DNA from: Bacilli bacterium
Lineage (GTDB): Bacteria > Bacillota_I > Bacilli_A > RFN20 > CAG-826
DNA length: 7,482 nucleotides
Assembly: GCA_017617775.1 (NCBI GenBank)
Contig: JAFZVO010000003.1
Location: forward strand, 1-7,482
Direction: 5' to 3'
Shown here: in pieces, positions 1 through 6,252 of the stretch
Numbering within the stretch: position 1 is the first letter of the stretch
How the letters are laid out: each line of letters opens with the position of its first letter
Position numbers and translations under genes: made by a program
The notes under the pieces: model-generated
The model's input: the letters and a program-made list of their open reading frames with translations, nothing else
Database searches by the model: none
Told to the model about the DNA's origin: nothing

Positions 1-1130
1 AAGGATTTAGAAAGACCTTCTAAACGTTCATATCGATGCTCTAGAGAGTCATATTCGTCTTTCCCTAATTCATGGACCATGAGGAGTCTGATCATATGGC
101 AGAACTCTTCGACATTCTCTTCTGTGGAAGCATCAAAAGTGACGGACTCAGTAGAGGCTAATACAAGAGAGATATCATCACCGTTGAAATTGAATAAGTC
201 ATATTTCTTAAAATAGACAAATTCGGATTCATCGACTTGGTCAATTTGCTTTAAAGTACCTAAGGTACATAAGCGATAATATTCATCATTGAATTTGATA
301 CCGATATGAGTGAATGGTAAGAAATAATAAATCTCTTTTAAATAGTCATTTAAGATTCGATCCTTCGCTAAATCCATCGAGGCGTATTTCGCAGATATAG
401 ATCTAAAGGATTTCTCCTCCGCTTCATAGATCTGTAAACGCGGATTAGAGAGCTTGTATCTCTCTTCCATGTATTTAGTGATGTCATAAAGAGAATAATC
501 TCTTGAGAAGGCGATATAGGCCCTCATCGAAGGATATTTCTCCACGAGAGTCTTCGCTTTTGCGATGATATCGTCTCTACCAAATGGAGAAGGGATCACC
601 ACATCGATATATTCTTTAGAGAGATGAGCGTATCTCTTCTGATATCCTTCAATCATCTCATCATAGATTTTCTTATCGATGCCTAATAATCTTAAATAGG
701 CAAAATCTTCTAAATCATTTCTTCTGATTAGTTTTGTTAATTCATCATAGAACTTATTGCCTTTATAGAACTTATTTGGCATCAAGACATTTTGTCTAAG
801 ATATATCTTATTAATACGCTTGGCGATATCGACGAGCTGTTCATCATCGCTATCGACGTTGAGAAGTGAGGCTTCTTCATTTTTCGATATCTTGTCTAAG
901 GCCTTAACAATTGCTGTCTTATCTTCATCTAATTGGTTTAAGCCGCCTTTCTGCATGGAGATATGAACGACAAAGAGAATAGAAGCGCCGATCACTAAGA
1001 CGATGGAGATAACTATGAAAAGCACATTATTGATATTTAGTAAGGCGAGGACCGCACTTACGGCTGCTAATAATAGCAGCATGAAAGCAATCAATAAAGG
1101 AACGGTGAATAATTTAATCTTGTTTTTCAT
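1..1130 (-). CDS. Membrane-anchored protein with possible degenerate GGDEF and GAF-like regions (3' end cut by window edge)
   Basis: The frame opens at an ATG (1130..1128) and stays open to the window edge, giving 376 residues without the C-terminus. An AAGGGAG-type ribosome binding site 9 bases upstream supports this start. Two hydrophobic helices (about residues 7-31 and 36-58) form a membrane hairpin, leaving the rest in the cytosol. Residues about 125-240 have the rough layout of a GGDEF domain (YDELTKLIRR near 128, LLGID at 148-152, FGRDD at 183-187 where GGDEF would sit, IAFSRD at 206-211), but the catalytic signature is absent, so at most it is degenerate. Residues about 262-355 alternate strands and helices like a GAF domain and run into a helical linker (about 355-372) that normally leads to an output domain beyond the window. 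It overlaps the preceding gene by 17 bases. It could be a signalling protein controlling the operon product. The domain calls are by eye and weak; the membrane anchor and the reading frame are secure. Confidence 0.85.
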   Translation of the reverse strand, partial: MKNKIKLFTVPLLIAFMLLLLAAVSAVLALLNINNVLFIVISIVLVIGASILFVVHISMQKGGLNQLDEDKTAIVKALDKISKNEEASLLNVDSDDEQLVDIAKRINKIYLRQNVLMPNKFYKGNKFYDELTKLIRRNDLEDFAYLRLLGIDKKIYDEMIEGYQKRYAHLSKEYIDVVIPSPFGRDDIIAKAKTLVEKYPSMRAYIAFSRDYSLYDITKYMEERYKLSNPRLQIYEAEEKSFRSISAKYASMDLAKDRILNDYLKEIYYFLPFTHIGIKFNDEYYRLCTLGTLKQIDQVDESEFVYFKKYDLFNFNGDDISLVLASTESVTFDASTEENVEEFCHMIRLLMVHELGKDEYDSLEHRYERLEGLSKS

Positions 1131-1356
1131 AATTATCTACTCCCTTTTTAAATAGGATATTACGGTATCGATATAAGACGACCATTTCTAATATCAAGAA
1201 GATGATGAATATCAAGATGCATAGATAGGAGAATATGATCAATGAATCGATATGAGTATTCAGAAAGAAGAAGAATGTGGTTAAGGATCCCCCTAACGTC
1301 AGTCCTAAGAAGAGAAATAATAATAAAGCGATAATTCTAACATTCTTTCTTTTCAC
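1114..1356 (-). CDS. Small two-helix membrane protein of unknown function
   Basis: This is an 80-residue protein that I do not recognise. It starts with GTG, and the GTGA overlap with the upstream signal peptidase gene's TGA stop (4 bases) indicates translational coupling; there is no alternative upstream ATG and no strong Shine-Dalgarno. A basic N-terminus (MKRKNVR) precedes two very hydrophobic helices (about 8-31 and 37-63, rich in Phe, Leu and Ile), followed by a basic segment (YRYRNILFKK) and a short acidic end. The positive-inside rule puts both ends in the cytosol, with a short loop outside. Its 3' end overlaps the next gene by 17 bases. Its place between a signal peptidase and a membrane sensor suggests an accessory membrane subunit of the same complex, but nothing in the sequence shows a catalytic role. 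Confidence 0.8.
   Translation of the reverse strand: MKRKNVRIIALLLFLFLGLTLGGSLTTFFFFLNTHIDSLIIFSYLCILIFIIFLILEMVVLYRYRNILFKKGVDNYEKQD
1140..1147 (-). promoter_or_regulatory. Ribosome binding site of the left-most membrane sensor gene
   Basis: Reads AAAGGGAG on the minus strand, 9 bases upstream of the ATG at 1130. It is embedded in the last codons of the 80-residue membrane protein gene and supports the 17-base overlap as a true start, not a mis-called one. Confidence 0.75.
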
Positions 1357-2219
1357 TTCTTTTTGGCTTCTTTCCTGGCTTCTTTTAACGCCCTTTCTTT
1401 AGCTTGTTCTAATTGTTTCTTATATTTGGCCTTATTCTCTTCATATTCTTCGATGTAATCGAGTCGCATATCTTCTTTCATCCTGAAGAGTTCAACGGCT
1501 TTTTCATCATTCAGATCAATTCCCGATTTCTCTAAAGCTTCGTCTATTTTCTTTTTACGCGCTTTATTTTCCTTAACATAAGTCTTGATCGGATCATAGA
1601 TATACATCGCGGTCAAAATGAGAGTGGGAACTAGGATGGCCACAGGGAAGAACCAGGCCACTCCGCCGGCTTTATTCGCCGCATCGGCGGAAGAGATCGC
1701 TAAGAAGCTACCGAGGGCGTCGCTATGGTAGACTTCTTTTCCGATGAGGTATTTAGAATCCCAAGTTTCCGTGACATGCTTTGCATGGGCTTCTGGGTTA
1801 TCCCCCATCGTTTTTAATGTATAGGTTCCATCTCCATTATCCGATATATCGACAAGTCGATGGGTATCGACGATGGAATAGGAACTGGTGACGTAATAGA
1901 AGGTGACGATATCGCCGTCTTTATTCCAATCAGTCGGATTACCTTCTTCGTCAAATGATTTGGGTGTGCTAGGAGCGAGGTCGCTCACGCTACATTGATC
2001 GATGACTATACCACTACCCTTATGGATACCATTAGGATTGTCGGGATCATCCATCGATTCACTCGCGACATAGAGGAACGATTTACCAAAGGCTCTGGGA
2101 ACCCCAAAGTTGGAGTTCTTGGACACCATCATCGACACCTGTACATAGATCAATGTCAAGATGAAGCCCACCAAGATCACATCGATGGTATAAGAAAGTA
2201 TTTTTCTAAATAATCTCAT
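1353..2219 (-). CDS. SipW-type (S26B) signal peptidase I with long cytosolic coiled-coil tail
   Basis: This is a 288-residue serine endopeptidase that would remove signal peptides on the outer face of the membrane. A first helix (about 13-33) anchors it. The S26 boxes follow in order: SESM at 53-56 with S55 the likely nucleophile, GDIVTFYY at 102-109, THRLVDI at 119-125, and MGDNPEA at 138-144 followed by YLIGKEV. H120 stands where bacterial type I enzymes have the general-base Lys, which defines the ER/archaeal/SipW class; D140 is the likely acidic partner. A second helix (about 187-207) returns the chain to the cytosol, where residues 211-288 form a Lys/Glu-rich predicted coiled coil not typical of SipW. 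About 45 residues separate the serine box from GDIV, longer than usual. The ATG overlaps the previous stop by one base (TAATG). The family normally processes TasA-like and camelysin-like proteins, and two candidate substrates lie upstream in the same operon. Family assignment is confident; the substrates are inferred. Confidence 0.93.
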   Translation of the reverse strand: MRLFRKILSYTIDVILVGFILTLIYVQVSMMVSKNSNFGVPRAFGKSFLYVASESMDDPDNPNGIHKGSGIVIDQCSVSDLAPSTPKSFDEEGNPTDWNKDGDIVTFYYVTSSYSIVDTHRLVDISDNGDGTYTLKTMGDNPEAHAKHVTETWDSKYLIGKEVYHSDALGSFLAISSADAANKAGGVAWFFPVAILVPTLILTAMYIYDPIKTYVKENKARKKKIDEALEKSGIDLNDEKAVELFRMKEDMRLDYIEEYEENKAKYKKQLEQAKERALKEARKEAKKK

Positions 2220-3595
2220 TATTTGACTTTCTTTCTCTTATCGTTAATCGCTCTAATTAATTCTACCTCCGTGACAAGTTTGTCGTTTTCTTCCTTTAAA
2301 GAATTGAGTTCCGCTAACAACTCATAATATTGAGTTTCAAAGTCTTTCTGTCTCTGCTTGCGAGCGAGAGCTTCTTCATAAGCGATTTCATCTTTTCTTT
2401 TCTTAATCGCTTTATCGAGATTGACTTTCGCGTCCTTCTGATTCTTTAAGCGTTGTTTGATTCTCGCATCTGATTCGCGCACTTCTTCACTCGTCGGTGG
2501 TAATGGATCACTCTTCTTCTCTTTGGCTTCGGGATAAGCATCATATAAGAACTTTCCTTCTTCAAAGGTCTCATCTTCTAAAGTGAAGACGACTTGAGGA
2601 GTAATCTTTTCATCCACGCTAGCTTTGATCACTTTATCGTCGATCTTATGGGTATGGAGCAAAGCGATGCTATTGGCGATATGGGTGTTGATCTCATTGA
2701 GATATTCTTGAGAGAATTCAGTGTTTCTCTCTTTGACATCAAAGGAGACACCTAATTCTTCATAGCTATCTAAGAAGCACCAGAACAAATAGCAACGGTG
2801 ATAATCGGGATTCTTCACGATCATATTGGTCATATGGATTGGGCTAGAGACATCTTTGGCCCCTTTCATCTCCGTCATGAAGGTGGAGGCGAAATAGGTC
2901 GCACATCGATTTCTTAACTCATTGAGTTTTTCTAATAACGCGCGGTTCTTCTCCATATTTCCATCATCATCGGATGGAATCGATATTTTGATTCTTGAAT
3001 CAACTTCATAGGTGATGTTATCGATCGTCGTCTTATTATGCATCAAGAGGAGGTCGCTGTCCTTGGTCTCACCATGCGACATGATATATTCATATCTTGT
3101 CTGTAGGAATGATAAACATCTCTTGATGAGAGTCATGACGAATCTATTTTCATAGATCGCGACATCAGTCTCCGCGTAGATGGTTAATACCTTCTCCGGG
3201 ATCACTTCATTATTCTCATTGATGTTTCTGACGAACTGCGAGTGAGTGGCGAAATGTCTGATTGATAAAGATGTCACCTTTTTGGCTAGACCGACATTCA
3301 CGAGTTCCGGTTGTTCTTTGATGAATGTCTTATAGTTAGAGATGATGCTTTCAATCGCATTTAAACCATCCTCGATCTCCGAGATGATCGAATCATCGAA
3401 TCGTTTGGTCTCTGTACGCTGTGTCTGTCGGAAAAAGTTTTCACCATGTCTGACGCATTTGCGTAATGCCTGCATCTCCTTCTCTTTCATCTCTTTTTCT
3501 AAGAGATTGCGGTACGGGATGACGGCACGCGAAATATCCACTGATACAGGGGTCAATTTCTCTTTAGTTGATTTTCTACCTTTACGTACTGCCAT
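2219..3595 (-). CDS. DUF2357-like (McrC-type) partner protein, nuclease apparently missing, with C-terminal coiled coil
   Basis: This is a 458-residue soluble protein with no signal or membrane segment. The central part resembles the DUF2357 family usually encoded beside McrB-like ATPases: IYENRFVMTLIKRC at 147-160 (the family's YENRF hallmark) and KNPDYHRCYLFWCFLDSYEE at 261-280 (the N-P-x-Y-R-x-x-x-x-x-F/L block). Residues 1-130 are mostly helical and basic at the start. From about 370 to the end it is a highly charged, Lys/Glu-rich coiled coil. I see no PD-(D/E)xK pattern such as a PD followed by D/E-x-K, which such partners often carry at the C-terminus. It starts 5 bases after the AAA+ gene stop without a clear Shine-Dalgarno, so translation is probably coupled, and it overlaps the peptidase gene by one base. 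It probably acts as the adaptor or regulator of the AAA+ ring, like McrC on McrB. The family call is by eye; an unrelated helical protein is the alternative. Confidence 0.85.
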   Translation of the reverse strand: MAVRKGRKSTKEKLTPVSVDISRAVIPYRNLLEKEMKEKEMQALRKCVRHGENFFRQTQRTETKRFDDSIISEIEDGLNAIESIISNYKTFIKEQPELVNVGLAKKVTSLSIRHFATHSQFVRNINENNEVIPEKVLTIYAETDVAIYENRFVMTLIKRCLSFLQTRYEYIMSHGETKDSDLLLMHNKTTIDNITYEVDSRIKISIPSDDDGNMEKNRALLEKLNELRNRCATYFASTFMTEMKGAKDVSSPIHMTNMIVKNPDYHRCYLFWCFLDSYEELGVSFDVKERNTEFSQEYLNEINTHIANSIALLHTHKIDDKVIKASVDEKITPQVVFTLEDETFEEGKFLYDAYPEAKEKKSDPLPPTSEEVRESDARIKQRLKNQKDAKVNLDKAIKKRKDEIAYEEALARKQRQKDFETQYYELLAELNSLKEENDKLVTEVELIRAINDKRKKVK

Positions 3596-3600
3596 AAGTA

Positions 3601-5097
3601 TTAACGGGCGATCTTCACGAGTTGAGCGATCTTGTCGCGAGACATCATAAACTCATTCGCGCCGAATAAGCGGGTCAATTCCTCATCGAGTTGATAGAGT
3701 TCATCTTTGGTCATACTCGCAGAGAGGACTTCGAATTTCTTTAAGACTTTTGTCTTAAATAAGAAGTCTAAAGCCTCTAAGTCGGTACCGCCACAGGCGA
3801 TATAAACAGGGATGAAGGAATAGATCTGTTTCATAATACGGTTACCGAAGGCGGTCTTGAAGTGTTCGATGACGAATTCATCGAGCTCACCGAAGCGAGC
3901 GATGAGGTCTTCATCAACCTTGTTCTCTTCAATCGCTTTCTTGAATAAACCGGATAGATATTCCGCGGGGAGTTCAAGTCCTTCTGTATAAGGAGCGTCG
4001 AACGGTTTGGCTTTGTTGTCGAAGAACATTGAGATAGCACGGTCATAGACCTTATCAGTAATCGTGAAAGTACTATCATCGTTATTCGCTGTACCAACAA
4101 ACCAGATATTCTGTGGAATGAGGAGTTTGCCATTATTTAAGTGTTTTGGATCATCGTCTCTTCCAGCCGCGATGACGTCAACAATCCATTCATTTGGATC
4201 TGGCATTTCCATGATGGATAAGAATTCGGCGAAGTAGTATTCGATACGGGCGAGGTTCATCTCATCGAGGACGACGACAGAAACATCGTTTCTAAATGTC
4301 GCTTCGTATACCGCTCTTAAGAATTCTGTTTCAGTGAACTTCTTGGTGAAGTCATTGTAATAACCGAGGAGTTCGGAACGATCTCTCCATGATGGCTGAA
4401 CGGAGCAAATCGCTGTTGGGTGACGTAAGAAACGTCCCATACAATATGGTAAGGATGTTTTACCAGTACCAGAGATACCTTCCAAGATGATCAAATGTCC
4501 GGTTCCCATTGCGGAGAAGAACTGTCTGACCACTTCTGGAGAATAGTATAGTCTCATCTGTGAGCAAGCGAAGTTTCTGAATCTCTCACATATCTCTTTA
4601 AGAGATATATTTTGAGAATCATCTGGTAGATTGGTGACAAAGTCACCCTCTTTATATTTTTCATCGACAACATAGAGTTTGGCGAATCTACCACCGTTGA
4701 TGACCTCTTGACCGGAGCCGCCACCTCCGCCGCCACCAGCATTAATCGATGGGGCATAGATGCCATCCGCTTCTCTTGATAGAGATAAAATGCGATCCTT
4801 CTCACGAGTAACGTCATAGAGCTCTAAGTTAAGTCTCTCAATCTCTTCCATCATTTTCTTCTCGTCATATCCTTTTGGACGACGTCTGAAAAGTCTCTTC
4901 AACCCGAGGAAGAAGAAGATCAATAACGACAACGCTAACGCGGATAATAAGACGAGCAGGACGACGAACATGATCGTGCCTGGGACGCCGAAATCACTTG
5001 AATAAGCGGCATAGATTGTCGAGATGTCTGCGGGGAAAAACTTGCCCTGGAAGATTGAGCGGATAGTTTCTCCTAAAAAACCGAAAAAGGCTCTCAT
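3601..5097 (-). CDS. Membrane-anchored McrB-like AAA+ NTPase
   Basis: This is a 498-residue motor ATPase or GTPase. The AAA+ domain occupies about 190-430. The Walker A is GISGTGKTS (207-215, K213). QPSWRDRSELLGYYN (234-248) follows. The Walker B is VVVLDEMNLARIEYYF (274-289, with D278 and E279), a sequence characteristic of the McrB group of AAA_5 proteins. The sensor segment GTANNDDST (335-343) occupies the place of McrB's NTAD motif, and R353 in DKVYDRA is the likely arginine finger. Unlike classical McrB, there is no DNA-binding N-domain. Residues 1-40 precede a strong membrane helix (about 40-65), then the basic KRLFRRRPK (67-75), a coiled coil (about 78-108) and a glycine-rich linker (A120 to G129). 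The motor is therefore cytosolic and tethered by a flexible stalk. An AAGGAG site 7 bases before the ATG confirms the start. It lies 15 bases after a secreted-protein gene and 5 before its DUF2357-like partner. ATP versus GTP preference cannot be read from the sequence. Confidence 0.95.
   Translation of the reverse strand: MRAFFGFLGETIRSIFQGKFFPADISTIYAAYSSDFGVPGTIMFVVLLVLLSALALSLLIFFFLGLKRLFRRRPKGYDEKKMMEEIERLNLELYDVTREKDRILSLSREADGIYAPSINAGGGGGGGSGQEVINGGRFAKLYVVDEKYKEGDFVTNLPDDSQNISLKEICERFRNFACSQMRLYYSPEVVRQFFSAMGTGHLIILEGISGTGKTSLPYCMGRFLRHPTAICSVQPSWRDRSELLGYYNDFTKKFTETEFLRAVYEATFRNDVSVVVLDEMNLARIEYYFAEFLSIMEMPDPNEWIVDVIAAGRDDDPKHLNNGKLLIPQNIWFVGTANNDDSTFTITDKVYDRAISMFFDNKAKPFDAPYTEGLELPAEYLSGLFKKAIEENKVDEDLIARFGELDEFVIEHFKTAFGNRIMKQIYSFIPVYIACGGTDLEALDFLFKTKVLKKFEVLSASMTKDELYQLDEELTRLFGANEFMMSRDKIAQLVKIAR
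4711..4740 (-). repeat. GGN-repeat encoding the AAA+ glycine-rich linker
   Basis: Codons for A120, G121 to G127, S128 and G129 of the AAA+ protein form a run of GGN triplets. It encodes a flexible hinge between the membrane stalk and the motor. Such tracts can change length by slippage; here the frame is intact. Confidence 0.8.
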
Positions 5098-5104
5098 AAC
5101 TTTA

Positions 5105-5110
5105 CTCCTT
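5105..5110 (-). promoter_or_regulatory. Ribosome binding site of the AAA+ gene
   Basis: Reads AAGGAG on the minus strand, 7 bases before the ATG at 5097 and inside the 15-base gap behind the TasA-like gene. It gives the AAA+ gene independent ribosome loading, unlike the following two genes, whose starts lack a strong site. Confidence 0.85.
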
Positions 5111-5112
5111 TG

Positions 5113-6249
5113 TTAAATAGTTGTTTTGAGCAAGGCGGTGAACCCGACATTGATATTGAAAGAGGCGTGATTGATCGCATCTGTCATATCGAGATCCCAT
5201 CCCTCACAGTAGACTGAGAAGACTAGACGTTTTGGTTCATTTGCTGTCAGTCTCGTGATGCGACGGAGGGGTCGTAATGGTTCATCCTCGTCATAGATAT
5301 ACTCATAGATATTATGTGAATCTTCTGCTTTTACTTTGATTGCTGGATCCGGATTCTTGCGGTCATAGCTGATGTAGTCTACATCCGCGTGGTTCGCGTG
5401 GAAAACATCGCGCATATCCGATGGATAGGCGTCTTCTCCTCCATTGCTTGCCACATATGTGACCGCTTCTGGGTTTTCATATTCGCCATAGAAAACCTCT
5501 TTTCCATCATAGGAGTCGTAATACCCATCACCATTCATGTCGAGAGGTCCACCATAATATGTGTTCTTAAGAACACCTGGTTTCTCTTGATAAGCGATCT
5601 TATAGCCATCATCGCTATAGAAGGAGAGGCGAACGGTATTCGCGACTTTCTGCAACTTCTCATCAGTATCCACGGATTTGATCACTGGGACTTCTTGTTC
5701 GATACCATCATCGTTAGTTTCCACAATCTTTGATAGATAGATCTCGCAGTCCTCACTCGCGGTTAGCCATAAAACAGTTTGGAGGTAGCCCTGAGTAGCA
5801 ACACCAGGTACTGGGTTAGCAGAACCAGGGGTTGGACCATAATGGTTCCTGAACTGTGGTCTCGTGGTCAAAGGATTGGCGTTCTCTAACCAGTCGTTTT
5901 GGTACATCGCGCTGACGTCATTTAATCCGTTTTCTTTGTCGTATTCCATGTCATCGAGAGTGAAACCGGTGAAAAGACCGTTCTCATCGGTTCGATCCTC
6001 GTAATGAATGATCGAGGTATCACTCTTCTCCAAATCCATCTTCAATGTGAAACCTAGCTGCTGTTCCGTGATGATTTTGACATCGAGGTTTGGAATCGCT
6101 AGTAACACATTAATCGTATACCACGCATAAGTTGTCGCTACTGAGGTAACGACACCTAACGAAAATAAGGCCGCACCCAAGGTTAAAAACATCGCCTTAG
6201 GATGACGGTATATGCCGTTTGTACGTATATAGGATTTGAAAAATTTCAT
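5113..6249 (-). CDS. TasA/camelysin-like secreted surface protein with SipW-type signal and Ca-binding-like loop
   Basis: This 378-residue exported protein has a basic N-terminus (to about K18) and a hydrophobic stretch (about 20-38), followed by SVATTYAWYT (36-45). That is the Ala-Tyr/Trp-Ala-x-Phe/Tyr-Thr pattern of SipW-dependent signal peptides, with likely cleavage after A42. The mature part is acidic and Tyr-rich. It has LKNTYYG at 227-233 and a DxNxDGxxD loop (D237, N239, D241, G242, D245, D248) resembling the EF-hand/dockerin calcium loop. The C-terminal NEPKRLVFSVYCEGWDLD block (337-354) is shared with the upstream gene, so the two are paralogues. The ATG follows the upstream stop by 3 bases with no strong Shine-Dalgarno, consistent with coupling. 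Known TasA proteins form extracellular fibres after SipW cleavage, and a SipW-type peptidase is encoded three genes downstream. A fibre or surface-layer role is inference; export is well supported. Confidence 0.92.
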   Translation of the reverse strand: MKFFKSYIRTNGIYRHPKAMFLTLGAALFSLGVVTSVATTYAWYTINVLLAIPNLDVKIITEQQLGFTLKMDLEKSDTSIIHYEDRTDENGLFTGFTLDDMEYDKENGLNDVSAMYQNDWLENANPLTTRPQFRNHYGPTPGSANPVPGVATQGYLQTVLWLTASEDCEIYLSKIVETNDDGIEQEVPVIKSVDTDEKLQKVANTVRLSFYSDDGYKIAYQEKPGVLKNTYYGGPLDMNGDGYYDSYDGKEVFYGEYENPEAVTYVASNGGEDAYPSDMRDVFHANHADVDYISYDRKNPDPAIKVKAEDSHNIYEYIYDEDEPLRPLRRITRLTANEPKRLVFSVYCEGWDLDMTDAINHASFNINVGFTALLKTTI

Positions 6250-6252
6250 GGA

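Noticed and set aside
3342..3650. Plus-strand open frame of 102 codons
   Set aside because: It lies antisense over the DUF2357-like gene and crosses into the AAA+ gene; it has no ribosome binding site and a Ser/Arg-rich composition typical of a shadow frame.
4554..4817. Minus-strand 87-codon frame inside the AAA+ gene, and the similar 100-codon frame at 3831..4133
   Set aside because: Both lie in another frame of the AAA+ gene, which carries clear Walker motifs across the region; their products have no domain features.
2219..5097. Classical McrBC modified-DNA restriction system
   Set aside because: The AAA+ has a membrane anchor instead of a DNA-binding domain, no nuclease motif is visible in the partner, and the neighbours are secretion and surface genes. 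I keep only family-level relatedness.
5389..5733. Plus-strand open frame of 114 codons
   Set aside because: It lies entirely antisense to the calcium-loop surface protein, whose signal, motifs and operon spacing are convincing; its Ile-rich product has no recognisable domain.
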